Below, piece by piece: positions 1 through 8,332 of a stretch of 34,067 bases of DNA. Under the pieces are notes generated by a model, which was given only the letters and a program-made list of their open reading frames with translations, did no database searches and was not told the DNA's origin. The stretch covers positions 1-34,067 of the forward strand of contig CAJUDE010000040.1 in the NCBI GenBank assembly GCA_910585295.1, written 5' to 3'. Made by a program: the position numbers and the translations under genes. The DNA comes from an uncultured Lachnospiraceae bacterium. GTDB taxonomy: Bacteria; Bacillota; Clostridia; Lachnospirales; Lachnospiraceae. Position 1 is the first letter of the stretch. Each line of letters begins with the position of its first letter.

Positions 1-1131
1 ATAGTTTTCACCGTTCTTAAGCATGTGGTATAATGCAGTCAGAAGCATTCTTGCTATGGCAATGATTGCTTTCTTGTGACCGCGACGCTTTTTGAGACGG
101 AGATAACGGTTACGAATCTCAGGATGCTTATTACTTTTAACGACAGCATTCGCGCACTGTACTAAAAGTGGTTTGATATAGCATCCAGCCTTGGAAACCC
201 GGACAGATTTTTTCTTCCCTGCACTTTCATTGTTGGTTGGGGTAAGCCCAGCCCATGAGCATAAGTGTTTCGCCGAAGGAAAAGCCTCCATATTGGTACC
301 GATTTCGGAAAGGATTCCGATTGCGGTGAAATCACTGCGGATACCAGGAGCGGTTTGAAGAATGGTAAGTTCCTGCTGATAGGGAGCGGCGAGCGCAAGA
401 ATGAGTTCTTCAAGCTCTGCTTTGCGGGATTCCAGGTTTTCATAATGATCTTTAATTACCTTAAGTTTACCAGCCTGTTCTGGAGTGATACAGCCATCGA
501 TGGCATCGCGAAGTTCGGGGAGCTTCTTTTTCAAACTTTTGTAAACGAGAGGTTCAAGGTCAAAGGAAGTATCTGCGGGATTTTTCAAGAGTTTATCCAG
601 TATCGCCTGAGCAGATTTGCCGAAGGTGTCCGAAACAACGTTTCCCAACTGGATATTGGAAACCGTGAGACAGTTCTGCAAACGATTCTTTTCGCTTGAT
701 TGAAAGCAGGTCAGTTTGAAACGGTAACGCATAAGGTCACGGAGCTGGCGGATGTCAGCGGGTGGCATAAAGCTTCCGGCAACAAGATCATGCTTGAACA
801 GGTCAGCAATCCATTTGGCATCTTTCTTGTCAGTTTTCTTTCCACGGATAGCCTTAACGTATTTAGGATGTGCAAGGACAATAAAGCATTCTTTTTCCAG
901 AATGTTATAAACAGGGGTCCAGTATTTACCAGTAGATTCCATACAAACGTCGTTGCAGTTATGTTCGAGTAGCCAGTGTAACAAATTTTTCAGACCCTTC
1001 GTGTAGGTAGAAAAACGGTGGCTCTCGTAAGCGGTAACGCCGTGCTTGTCAGTAGAGGCAATGCAGGCGACTACAAAAGTTTTGTGGACATCAATGCCAC
1101 AGCAGATTTTGTACACGATTTTTAAAGCCAT
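1..1131 (-). CDS. IS110-family transposase (DEDD recombinase), C-terminus cut by window edge
   Basis: The frame is open from ATG at 1131 to the window edge (377 codons, no stop). A good ribosome site (AAAGGAG) sits just upstream. The N-terminus contains the CGIDVHKTF motif of the RuvC-like DEDD domain, followed by ESTGKYW and the KTDKKDAKW motif. The C-terminal transposase_20 part contains LQTAPGI and a catalytic-type serine region near SAGKKKSVRVSKAG. Full-length members are about 400 residues, so only the last few tens are missing. The enzyme catalyses RNA-guided insertion and excision of the element through a circular intermediate. No internal stop or frameshift is visible, so it is probably functional. 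Plus-strand open frames at 265-699 and 700-972 are shadows of it. Confidence 0.93.
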   Translation of the reverse strand, partial: MALKIVYKICCGIDVHKTFVVACIASTDKHGVTAYESHRFSTYTKGLKNLLHWLLEHNCNDVCMESTGKYWTPVYNILEKECFIVLAHPKYVKAIRGKKTDKKDAKWIADLFKHDLVAGSFMPPADIRQLRDLMRYRFKLTCFQSSEKNRLQNCLTVSNIQLGNVVSDTFGKSAQAILDKLLKNPADTSFDLEPLVYKSLKKKLPELRDAIDGCITPEQAGKLKVIKDHYENLESRKAELEELILALAAPYQQELTILQTAPGIRSDFTAIGILSEIGTNMEAFPSAKHLCSWAGLTPTNNESAGKKKSVRVSKAGCYIKPLLVQCANAVVKSNKHPEIRNRYLRLKKRRGHKKAIIAIARMLLTALYHMLKNGENY

Positions 1132-1145
1132 AGGGACTCCTTTCA

Positions 1146-1338
1146 GAACCGACAGGTTCACTAAAGATTATAGGGAGAGACGGCATTGACTGAACGCCTA
1201 AGCCATAAACGAAGATTGTTTATACAAAGATAAGATTACGTGCTCGAAGTCACACTTATTTGTGCTTGAAAAGGCGTACTACACATATAAAAATACGGTC
1301 ATCCGGCAAGCCGGACAGCCCACTCATCTCCCCGTGAT
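1146..1338 (-). ncRNA. Candidate bridge RNA in the left end of the IS110 element
   Basis: Read on the minus strand, the stretch begins about 7 nt after a -10-like TATACT and ends just before the transposase ribosome site, giving about 190 nt. IS110 bridge RNAs occupy this position and have this size. Visible stems are TCCGG/CCGGA with a 4-nt loop (1302-1315), ATAAAC/GTTTAT with a 7-nt loop (1205-1223) and GAACC/GGTTC (1146-1159). A 7-nt segment at 1277-1283 is complementary to 1340-1346 next to the presumed left end, as a donor-binding loop could be, but 7 nt may be chance. Ends and loop assignments are inferred. Confidence 0.5.
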
Positions 1339-1386
1339 TTGTAGTATACCGAGTTCCCTACAAGAAGAATTATAAAGAAAAAATAA

Positions 1387-1424
1387 GCTCAGGAAAACAT
1401 TTTCATAACGTTTTGTGCCTGAGC
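1387..1424 (+). promoter_or_regulatory. Stem-loop upstream of the sugar-binding lipoprotein gene
   Basis: GCTCAGG (1387-1393) pairs exactly with CCTGAGC (1418-1424). AAAAC and GTTTT extend the stem with a small bulge. No T-run follows, so it is not a clear terminator. It may be an intergenic mRNA-stabilising hairpin left from a longer ABC operon, or an operator-like site. Confidence 0.4.
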
Positions 1425-1452
1425 GAAGCGAAAGGAATGGATATAAATAAAT

Positions 1453-2943
1453 ATGAAATTCAGGACATGGAAAAAATTTGCGGCAACCGGGCTTGCGGCG
1501 GTTCTTGCGGCAGGGCTTCTTACAGGATGCGGCGGCAAAAAGGAAACGAACGCAAATGGGGAAGAAGTTGTAGAGCTTACCTGGTGGCAGATTGGCGACG
1601 CCCAAAAAGACCAGGATAAGGTGTTGGAGAAAGTCAACGAATATACGACAGAGAAAATTGGCGTGAAGCTAAAGGTCAATACAGCAGGATGGGGCGACTA
1701 CAACCAGAAAATGCAGGTAGTGGTCAACACTGGGGATGACTGGGATTTGTGCTTTACTTGCTCCTGGGCAAACAATTATTTCCAAAATGCTGACAAGGGG
1801 GCCTTCCTTGCCTTGGATGACTATATCAAAGACACAGATATGTACAAAAATATTGACGAGCGGTTCTGGGAAGCTGCCAAAGTACAGGGCAAGACATATG
1901 GGGTGCCAAGCGAGAAGGAAATTGGGAGCATGCCTATGTGGGTGTTTACCAAGGAATATGTGGATAAATACAATGTGCCTGTAGATGAAATCCACAGCTT
2001 GGAGGATTTAGAGCCATGGCTGAAAGTAATTAAAGAAAATGAGCCGGATGTGGTCCCTATGTACCTGACCAGCAGCTATTCCGCGCCGATTTATATGGAT
2101 TTAATCCAAGACCCAGTGGGCATTGAGTATGGGGATGGCACCCTGACTGTGAAAAATGTATTTGAAACAGAAAAAATGAAGTCAACCTTGAAAACCATGC
2201 GCGAGTATTACCTTGCGGGTTATATCAATAAAGACGCGGCAACAGCCTCCGACGACAAATCCATCAAGCGGTTTGTGACAAAAGGGGACGGCCAGCCTTA
2301 TGCAGAGCTGGTATGGGGGAAAGACTTAGGCTATGAAGTGGTGGTAACCCCGATTATGGACACTTATGTGACAAATATCTCTGCCCGCGGCGCGCTGACT
2401 GCAGTCAATGCCCAGACAAAGCATCCAGAAAAGGCAGTGGAGCTTTTGAATTTGATTAACACCGACGAGTATCTTAGGAACTTGCTGAACTATGGGATTG
2501 AAGGGGAGCATTGGGACAAAGTTGAGGTTCCTGCAGAAGAAGCCAAAGCAGCCGAAGGCAAACCTTATGTATACAGCAATAAAATTAAGCTGAATGAAGA
2601 GACAAGGAAGAACTACTCCGTATCTTACTGGGTGCAGGGCGGCCTGTTCAACACCTATGTATTGGAAAATGAGCCTGTAGATAAATGGGCGACATTTAAA
2701 GAATTTAACGATTCTTCTGTGGAAGCGCCTTCTTTTGGGTTTGACTTTGATTTGAACCCAGTCAGCACAGAAGTGGCAGGGTTTGGGAACGTGATGGATG
2801 AGTTTGGGAAATCACTGTTTACCGGAAGCGTTGACCCAGAGGAATACCTGCCAAAGCTTCAGGAAAAGCTTGAGGCAACCGGAATTGATAAAGTAATTGC
2901 GGAAATGCAGAAACAGATTGATGAATGGAAGGGTACAAAATAA
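1453..2943 (+). CDS. ABC sugar transporter substrate-binding lipoprotein (DUF3502/LipO type)
   Basis: The 496-residue protein begins with a lipoprotein signal: basic n-region, hydrophobic core and lipobox LLTGC with Cys26 as the lipidation site. The mature part follows the family-1 extracellular solute-binding fold. The C-terminal about 130 residues (NPVSTEVAGFGNVMDEFG onward, then GIDKVIAEMQKQIDEW) match the DUF3502 domain of LplA-like proteins, which usually bind oligosaccharides. It probably captures a mannoside, given the beta-mannosidase and isomerase downstream. The two permeases that normally precede this type of gene are absent; an IS110 element lies there instead. The ribosome site (AAAGGA, 1431-1436) is unusually far, 16 nt from the ATG. 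No convincing promoter was found between the IS and the gene. A stem-loop terminator follows it. Confidence 0.9.
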   Translation: MKFRTWKKFAATGLAAVLAAGLLTGCGGKKETNANGEEVVELTWWQIGDAQKDQDKVLEKVNEYTTEKIGVKLKVNTAGWGDYNQKMQVVVNTGDDWDLCFTCSWANNYFQNADKGAFLALDDYIKDTDMYKNIDERFWEAAKVQGKTYGVPSEKEIGSMPMWVFTKEYVDKYNVPVDEIHSLEDLEPWLKVIKENEPDVVPMYLTSSYSAPIYMDLIQDPVGIEYGDGTLTVKNVFETEKMKSTLKTMREYYLAGYINKDAATASDDKSIKRFVTKGDGQPYAELVWGKDLGYEVVVTPIMDTYVTNISARGALTAVNAQTKHPEKAVELLNLINTDEYLRNLLNYGIEGEHWDKVEVPAEEAKAAEGKPYVYSNKIKLNEETRKNYSVSYWVQGGLFNTYVLENEPVDKWATFKEFNDSSVEAPSFGFDFDLNPVSTEVAGFGNVMDEFGKSLFTGSVDPEEYLPKLQEKLEATGIDKVIAEMQKQIDEWKGTK

Positions 2944-2956
2944 CAATAATTGTGGG

Positions 2957-3010
2957 AAGGCAGCCTGGAGAAAAGGACATGTGGCATGGTCTGAAAAAGG
3001 CTGCCTTTTT
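2957..3010 (+). terminator. Intrinsic terminator after the substrate-binding protein gene
   Basis: AAGGCAGCCT (2957-2966) pairs perfectly over 10 bp with AGGCTGCCTT (2998-3007), with a 31-nt loop and a T-run at 3006-3010. It lies between the binding-protein gene and cutC and may lower read-through, giving more binding protein than enzymes. Confidence 0.7.
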
Positions 3011-3031
3011 CCAAAAGAATGAGGTGTAAGT

Positions 3032-3778
3032 ATGGAAGGGAAGCTGGAAGTGTGTGTGGATTCTGTGGAATCTGCCGTGATTGCGAAAGAAGCGGGGGCA
3101 GACCGCCTAGAGGTCTGTGCAAACCTGGTGATTGGGGGGACTACGCCTGGGGTCAGCCAGTTTCGGCAAATCCGAAAAGCCTGTGGGATAGGGCTGCATG
3201 TGCTGGTCCGTCCAAGATTTGGCGACTTTCTGTATACGGATGCAGAGTTCCAAATGATGGAAGAAGATATCCAGATGTTTGGGGACTTGGGCGCAGACGG
3301 CGTTGTGGCTGGGTGCTTAACGCCGGATGGTGGATTGGATTTGGGGCGGATGGAGCGGCTTAGGGAATGCGCAGGCCCAATGCATTTGACCCTGCACCGG
3401 GCGTTTGACGTATGCCGGGACCCATACCAAGCCTTGGAAGAGGCGGTTTCTTTGGGCATTGACGCCATACTTACTTCTGGGCAGGCGCCTGTCTGCACCG
3501 AAGGGGAAGATACCCTCAAAAAGCTGATTGCACAGGCAAGGGAAAGGATTGAGGTGCTGGTGGGCAGCGGGGTAAATGCAGAGGCAATCCGGCGGCTGGC
3601 AGAGAGCATCCATGCATCCAGCTTCCATATGTCAGGGAAATGTGAGTTGGACAGCGGCATGGTTTACCGGAATAGGCGGGTAAATATGGGGCTTCCTGGG
3701 CTTAGTGAGTTTACCATCCTTCGCACAGATAAAGAAGAGGTCCAAAAAGCAAGGAGCGCAATGGACGCGCTGCAGTAG
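3032..3778 (+). CDS. cutC: CutC family protein
   Basis: The 248-residue product begins MEGKLEVCVDS and shows CutC hallmarks: GADRLEVCANL near residue 28, GGTTPG, HVLVRPRFGDF and the later LTSGQAP segment. CutC proteins are TIM barrels historically linked to copper homeostasis, but the enzymatic role is unsettled. In gut Firmicutes they often sit in carbohydrate operons. A ribosome site (GAGGTG) precedes the ATG. The gene ends 12 nt before the DUF4432 gene, which supports co-transcription. A role in sugar metabolism is therefore as plausible as one in copper handling. No zinc- or copper-type cysteine motif stands out. Confidence 0.9.
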   Translation: MEGKLEVCVDSVESAVIAKEAGADRLEVCANLVIGGTTPGVSQFRQIRKACGIGLHVLVRPRFGDFLYTDAEFQMMEEDIQMFGDLGADGVVAGCLTPDGGLDLGRMERLRECAGPMHLTLHRAFDVCRDPYQALEEAVSLGIDAILTSGQAPVCTEGEDTLKKLIAQARERIEVLVGSGVNAEAIRRLAESIHASSFHMSGKCELDSGMVYRNRRVNMGLPGLSEFTILRTDKEEVQKARSAMDALQ

Positions 3779-3790
3779 AGGAGGGACAGT

Positions 3791-4843
3791 ATGGAGAAAA
3801 AAGAGTTGCTCCGCCAGGTAGGCAGCATGCAGCAGCTTATGCATGTGCGGCCAGTTGCCTATGAAGAGGGAAGGGCAAGGGGGATGAAAGCCTTTCAAGT
3901 GAAAAATGGCTTGCTGGGGTTTACCGTGATGGCGGATAAATGCCTGGATATTGCAGAAGCCTCTTTTTGCGGGCATAACATCAGTTTTTTGGCAAAGCCT
4001 GGGCTTATGGGGCGAAACCATTATGACACCAATGGCCTGGAAGCCCAGCGCAGCATTATGGGGGGCCTGGTCTTTACCTGCGGGCTTGAAAATATCTGCG
4101 CCCCTTGCAGCGTGGACGGGAAAGACTATCCCATGCATGGCAGGATACGAACAACCCCGGCAGAGCATGTCTGCGCCAACGCCTGCTGGCAGGGGGAAAA
4201 ATATGTCGCCACAATTACTGGAAAGATGCGGGAAGCCGAGCTGTTTGGGGAAAACCTGACACTGCAAAGGAAGATTACAACCGTGTATGGGGAAAATAAA
4301 ATTTACTTAGAGGACACGATTGCCAACGAAGGGTTTTCTACAGAGCCAATGATGCTTTTGTACCATATTAATGCGGGCTACCCGCTGCTGGGTGAAAAGT
4401 CCAAGATAGTCCTGCCCACAAAAAAAGTGACTCCAAGGGATGGGGCTTCTGCGCCCCATGTTGGGCGTTGGGGCAGCATGGATGCGCCAAAAGATAATGA
4501 GCCGGAATCTGTGTTCCTCCATGAGATGGCAGCCGACCAGGAAGGGAACACATTTGCGGCGGTGTTGAATGGAGAACTTGGAATTGGGCTGAAAGTAGAA
4601 TATAACATACAAGAGTTGCCCTATTTTATGCAATGGAAATCTATTGCCTCAGGAGATTATGTGGTTGGGTTAGAGCCAGCCAATTCCAGCGTTTATGGCA
4701 AGCCTTACCATATAAAAGAGGGGACCTTGCACAAAATGGAGCCGCTTGCTGTGGAAACAAAACATATTACATTGTCATTCTTGTCTGGCGGGCAGTTGGG
4801 GCAAATAGAACAAGAGGCAGAAAACTTATGTAAAGGAGAATAA
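3791..4843 (+). CDS. DUF4432 family aldose-1-epimerase-like protein
   Basis: This 350-residue protein belongs to the galactose-mutarotase-like beta-sandwich group known as DUF4432. Recognisable segments are FTVMADKCLDIAEASF near the N-terminus, the NGLEAQRSIMGGLVFTCGL block, the MHGRI histidine segment near residue 116 and the C-terminal GLEPANSSVYG. It probably acts on a sugar anomer or isomer related to mannose, but the substrate of the family is not established. The ribosome site GAGGAGGG is strong. It lies between cutC and the isomerase gene, 2 nt ahead of the latter, so it is translated in the same operon. No signal peptide is present, so it is cytoplasmic. Confidence 0.85.
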   Translation: MEKKELLRQVGSMQQLMHVRPVAYEEGRARGMKAFQVKNGLLGFTVMADKCLDIAEASFCGHNISFLAKPGLMGRNHYDTNGLEAQRSIMGGLVFTCGLENICAPCSVDGKDYPMHGRIRTTPAEHVCANACWQGEKYVATITGKMREAELFGENLTLQRKITTVYGENKIYLEDTIANEGFSTEPMMLLYHINAGYPLLGEKSKIVLPTKKVTPRDGASAPHVGRWGSMDAPKDNEPESVFLHEMAADQEGNTFAAVLNGELGIGLKVEYNIQELPYFMQWKSIASGDYVVGLEPANSSVYGKPYHIKEGTLHKMEPLAVETKHITLSFLSGGQLGQIEQEAENLCKGE

Positions 4844-4845
4844 AG

Positions 4846-5526
4846 ATGAAACGGTCAAAAATAAATGCAGAAATCAAACATATGGAAGAAATGATACAGG
4901 CGCATGGGTTTGAAATCCCGCCTTTTTGTAAATGGGGGGCAGAAGAGTGGCAAACCAAAGGGGCAGAATACAATGAGATTAGGGACAATATGCTGGGCTG
5001 GGATATTACGGATTATGGGCTTGGGAAGTTTGACGAGGTGGGCTTCTCCCTGATTACCATGCGCAATGGAAACCTGTAAATGGACCAATATACTAAGACA
5101 TATGCAGAAAAGCTCCTTCTGGTAAAAGAAGGGCAGATGGCGCCCATGCATTTCCATTGGAATAAAATGGAGGATATTATTAACAGGGGCGGCGGCAATG
5201 TGCTGATTACGGTTTACAATTCCACAGAAGACGGGGAATTTGCCAACACCGATGTGACCGTGAACTGTGATGGGCGGGAGTTTACAGTCCCAGCAGGGAC
5301 GCAGGTGAAGCTGACCCCAGGGGAAAGCATTACAATCTATCCTTATATGTACCATGATTTCCATGTGGAGGAAGGCAGCGGAGACGTGCTTCTTGGGGAA
5401 GTGTCCATGTGCAATGACGATGAACACGACAACCGTTTCTATGAGCCGATTGGGCGTTTCCCGGAAATTGAGGAGGATGAAAAACCTTACCGCCTGTTGT
5501 GCAATGAATACCCAAAGGCAGAGTAA
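4846..5526 (+). pseudogene. D-lyxose/D-mannose isomerase family gene interrupted by an in-frame TAA
   Basis: Two halves in the same frame are separated only by TAA at 5077-5079. Codons 1-77 precede it, and a 148-codon part begins with ATG at 5080 directly after it. Joined, the product would be 226 residues, close to the roughly 227 of the E. coli-type D-lyxose isomerase, a cupin enzyme that also interconverts mannose and fructose. The likely ancestral codon is AAA (Lys) in an N-G-N-L-K-D context, so one substitution explains the stop. The second part keeps the metal-binding motif MHFHW...E (His24, His26 and Glu31 of that part) and a later YMYHDFH. It could restart at the adjacent ATG and yield a two-piece enzyme, but no strong ribosome site precedes 5080. 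A sequencing error is also possible. Confidence 0.8.
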
Positions 5527-5553
5527 AAGGGCAAGAGGGGACAGGAGGATAAA

Positions 5554-7989
5554 ATGGTACAGCAGGCATTGAATCAGGGCTGGCGGATGCGGCCAAAAGG
5601 AGAGGGCTGGCAGCCCGCAGTTGTCCCAGGCACAGTTTATACGGATTTGCTGCGCAATGGGGCGATGGAAGACCCTTTTTGGAAAGACAATGAAATACGC
5701 GCCCTGCCTTTGATGGAAAAAGATTATGAATATGAGGTATGCTTTGACGCAGCGGACGGGCTTTTGGCAGCGGATAAGGTATTGCTCCATTTTGATGGGT
5801 TAGACACTATCGCAGGCATTTCCCTTAACCAGGAGTGGATTGGGGAGGCATACAATATGCACCGGGTATGGGAATATGATGTGTCCCATGCGCTGAAAGA
5901 AAAAGGGAATGTGCTGAAAGTAACGCTGCATTCCCCCCTGCGTTTTATCCGGGAGGAGTTTGCAAAGTGCCGGACATTGGGGTCGGAAGACGCGATGGAC
6001 GGTTTTGTGCATATTCGCAAAGCCCATTGCATGTTTGGATGGGATTGGGGCGCCCATCTGCCAGATGCAGGCATATTCCGTGAGGTAACGCTGTTAGGCA
6101 TACAGGGCGCAAGGATTAATGATGTTTCTATCCATCAGGAGCATAGGGACGGGGAAGTTACCCTTAAGCTTGAGGTGGAGCCAGAGTGGGCGGGCGGGCA
6201 AAACCTTTGTTATGAGGCAGAGCTTACGGCGCCAGACGGAGAAGCTTTCGTATACGCTGGCTCCCCCAAAGAAATACATATCAGCCAGCCAAAGCTGTGG
6301 TGGCCAAATGGGTATGGCGGGCAGCCCCTTTACCAGGTAAAAGTTACCTTGTATGCGGATGGGGAAGAAGTGGATGCCTGGGAAAAAAGGGTGGGGCTTC
6401 GGACATTGACGGTGGACGCCGGAAAAGACCAATGGGGTTCCTGTTTCGCTCATGTAGTAAACGGCGTTAAAATCTTTGCCATGGGGGCGGATTACATTCC
6501 AGAAGACCATCTGCTTGGGCGGGTAACGCCAGAAACTACAAGGAGGCTGCTGCAGCAGTGCGTGGCGGCAAATTACAATGCCATCCGTGTCTGGGGCGGC
6601 GGCTATTACCCAGAGGACTGGTTTTATGATATCTGTGATGAACTTGGGCTGATTGTCTGGCAGGATTTTATGTTTGCCTGCGCAGTTTATGAACTGACAA
6701 CGGAATTCAAGGAAAATATCCGCCAGGAATTCATTGACAATATAAAGCGTTTGCGCCACCATGCGTCTTTGGGGCTGTGGTGCGGCAACAATGAAATGGA
6801 AATGTTTGTGGAAGAGGGGCATCATTGGGTTACAAAGAAAACAGAAGTACGGGATTATACCCTGATGTATGAGCAGTTAATCCCAGAAGTGCTGGGGCAG
6901 TATAGCCCGCAAACCTTTTACTGGCCGGCAAGCCCATCTTCTGGAGGCTCATTTGATGAGCCAAACAGCCCGGATAGGGGGGATGTGCATTACTGGAGCG
7001 TATGGCATGGGAACAAGCCATTTAGCGAATACCGGAAGTATTACTTCCGCTATGCCTCTGAATTTGGGTTCCAATCCCTGCCTTCTAAGAGGACTTTGGA
7101 AACTTTTACAGATGACCCAAGGGACATGAATTTATTTTCCTATGTGATGGAAAAGCATCAAAGGCAATATGGGGCAAATGGGAAAATTATGAATTATCTG
7201 CAGCAGATCTATCTGTACCCCACGGATTTTGAGACATTGATTTATGCTTCCCAACTGCTTCAAGCGGACGCTATCCGGTACGGGGTGGAGCATTTCCGCC
7301 GGAACCGTGGGAGGTGCATGGGCGCGATTGTCTGGCAGCTAAACGACTGCTGGCCAGTGATTTCCTGGTCCTCCATTGATTATTGCGGGCGGTGGAAGGC
7401 GCTGCATTATGCGGAAAAACAGTTTTTTGCGCCCTTGATGGTTTCCTGCCAGGAAGAAGGCATGATGACTCAGGAAGCCGACATGAACCGGGAGCATTTT
7501 GAGTTTGAGAAATCCATCCAGCTAAATGTGGCGAATGAAACGATGGAGGAACAGACGGTAGAAGTATTTTGGGCAGTGCGCAATGCAAAAGCGGAAGTTT
7601 TGCGGGATGGAGGGGCAGAGCAGGTGGTTGTCCCAGCCCTTACCAGCGTGTGGCTTGGGAAAATAATGCTGCCGCAAGTTGATATTTTCTCTGAGTATGT
7701 CAGCTATGGGATTCGCCAGAATGGGGAAGTGGCGTCGGAAGGGACAGTGATTTTTTCCTATCCCAAATATTTCCGGTATGAGGACCCGCACCTTTCTTAC
7801 CGCCTGGAAGGGGATGAGATTGTTGTGTCGGCAGACGCCTACGCGAAAAGTGTAGAAATCCAGAATGAAGCAGAGGACTTCCTCCTTTCTGATAATTATT
7901 TTGACTTGAACGGGGACGAAAAGCGCGTGAAAATCAATTCTGGGGAAGCGAAGGGGATAAAGCTGAGGAGCGTGTATGATATCCGGTGA
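5554..7989 (+). CDS. Glycoside hydrolase family 2 beta-mannosidase
   Basis: The 811-residue protein has the GH2 order: sugar-binding jelly-roll (about 1-165, with VPGTVYTDLL), Ig-like domain, then TIM barrel from about residue 300. The acid/base Glu414 lies in CGNNEM and the likely nucleophile Glu503 in ASEFGFQS; both motifs are typical of beta-mannosidases rather than beta-galactosidases. It would release terminal mannose from beta-mannosides. There is no signal peptide, so it acts in the cytoplasm on imported oligosaccharides, which fits the binding lipoprotein at the head of the cluster. The ribosome site AGGAGG lies 8 nt before the ATG. It is the last gene of the operon; a terminator follows at 8051. 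Its product mannose would go to the neighbouring isomerase, whose gene is interrupted. Confidence 0.95.
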   Translation: MVQQALNQGWRMRPKGEGWQPAVVPGTVYTDLLRNGAMEDPFWKDNEIRALPLMEKDYEYEVCFDAADGLLAADKVLLHFDGLDTIAGISLNQEWIGEAYNMHRVWEYDVSHALKEKGNVLKVTLHSPLRFIREEFAKCRTLGSEDAMDGFVHIRKAHCMFGWDWGAHLPDAGIFREVTLLGIQGARINDVSIHQEHRDGEVTLKLEVEPEWAGGQNLCYEAELTAPDGEAFVYAGSPKEIHISQPKLWWPNGYGGQPLYQVKVTLYADGEEVDAWEKRVGLRTLTVDAGKDQWGSCFAHVVNGVKIFAMGADYIPEDHLLGRVTPETTRRLLQQCVAANYNAIRVWGGGYYPEDWFYDICDELGLIVWQDFMFACAVYELTTEFKENIRQEFIDNIKRLRHHASLGLWCGNNEMEMFVEEGHHWVTKKTEVRDYTLMYEQLIPEVLGQYSPQTFYWPASPSSGGSFDEPNSPDRGDVHYWSVWHGNKPFSEYRKYYFRYASEFGFQSLPSKRTLETFTDDPRDMNLFSYVMEKHQRQYGANGKIMNYLQQIYLYPTDFETLIYASQLLQADAIRYGVEHFRRNRGRCMGAIVWQLNDCWPVISWSSIDYCGRWKALHYAEKQFFAPLMVSCQEEGMMTQEADMNREHFEFEKSIQLNVANETMEEQTVEVFWAVRNAKAEVLRDGGAEQVVVPALTSVWLGKIMLPQVDIFSEYVSYGIRQNGEVASEGTVIFSYPKYFRYEDPHLSYRLEGDEIVVSADAYAKSVEIQNEAEDFLLSDNYFDLNGDEKRVKINSGEAKGIKLRSVYDIR

Positions 7990-8050
7990 AACCCTTTGAT
8001 AAGTATGGGTAAGTTATCCTGCGCCCATAACTATAAGAAAAATAATACGG

Positions 8051-8087
8051 GACCCTTCCGAACCATTTATGGGGGAAGGGTTCTTGT
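8051..8087 (+). terminator. Terminator after the beta-mannosidase gene
   Basis: ACCCTTCC (8052-8059) pairs with GGAAGGGT (8074-8081), followed by a T-rich tract (TCTTGTATTG). It lies 60 nt after the stop codon. Confidence 0.7.
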
Positions 8088-8107
8088 ATTGTTTCTGGGC
8101 AAGCCCT

Positions 8108-8160
8108 GATGGAAACCTTTTGGCGCTATGAATTTACAAAATGAGGAAAGTCATAGCGCC
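8108..8160. repeat. Dispersed intergenic repeat, copy 1, ending in an 11-bp stem
   Basis: Positions 8108-8150 match 31818-31860 almost base for base, starting GATGGAAACCTTTTGGC and ending GGAAA-TC, with a few substitutions and one short indel. In this copy TGGCGCTATGA (8121-8131) also pairs with TCATAGCGCCA (8151-8161), making a hairpin followed by TTTCT. The repeat may double as a second terminator. Confidence 0.7.
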
Positions 8161-8167
8161 ATTTCTA

Positions 8168-8196
8168 TTGACAAAACAGAAAAATATCAATATATT
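8168..8196 (+). promoter_or_regulatory. Sigma-A type promoter for the LRR surface protein gene
   Basis: TTGACA (8168-8173), 17-nt spacer, TATATT (8191-8196). The gene starts 137 nt further on. TTGACAA (8168-8174) and TTGTCAA (8213-8219) are inverted copies flanking the core and could be operator halves. The leader also has two direct copies of TAGCGTAAT (8292 and 8306 region). Confidence 0.7.
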
Positions 8197-8332
8197 TATT
8201 ATATAGAAGATATTGTCAAGTAAAAGTTTTCTAAAATGATTGCTCCAGCAATGGGATGCCATAAGGGTTCTTTGCGTGGTTCCATAACTAGCGTAATTAC
8301 CTATAGCGTAATAAAATTAGGAGGTAGCAAAA

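Larger units (their letters stand above)
1..1353 (-). mobile_element. IS110-family insertion sequence, left part (truncated by window edge)
   Basis: The minus strand carries an IS110-type transposase preceded by about 200 nt of non-coding, hairpin-rich DNA. That is the normal layout of the IS110 group: recombinase gene plus a long non-coding left end. The outer boundary is set at about 1350 by inference. A -10-like TATACT (minus strand, 1348-1343) lies just inside it, as expected when the two ends of a circularised IS110 join to build a promoter. No terminal inverted repeats are seen, which fits the family. The right end lies outside the window, so the exact ends and target cannot be confirmed here. 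Confidence 0.75.

Noticed and set aside
265..972. Two plus-strand open frames (265-699, 700-972) as separate genes
   Set aside because: They lie antisense to the IS110 transposase, whose translation has clear family motifs; no ribosome sites or recognisable products.
1390..1405. Catabolite repression (cre) site in GGAAAACATTTTCAT
   Set aside because: It lacks the central CG and the first T of the consensus, and it overlaps the stem-loop at 1387-1424.
2812..3660. Minus-strand 282-codon ORF opposite cutC
   Set aside because: The plus-strand CutC match is clear, and the antisense frame has a Ser/Pro-rich low-information product without a start context.
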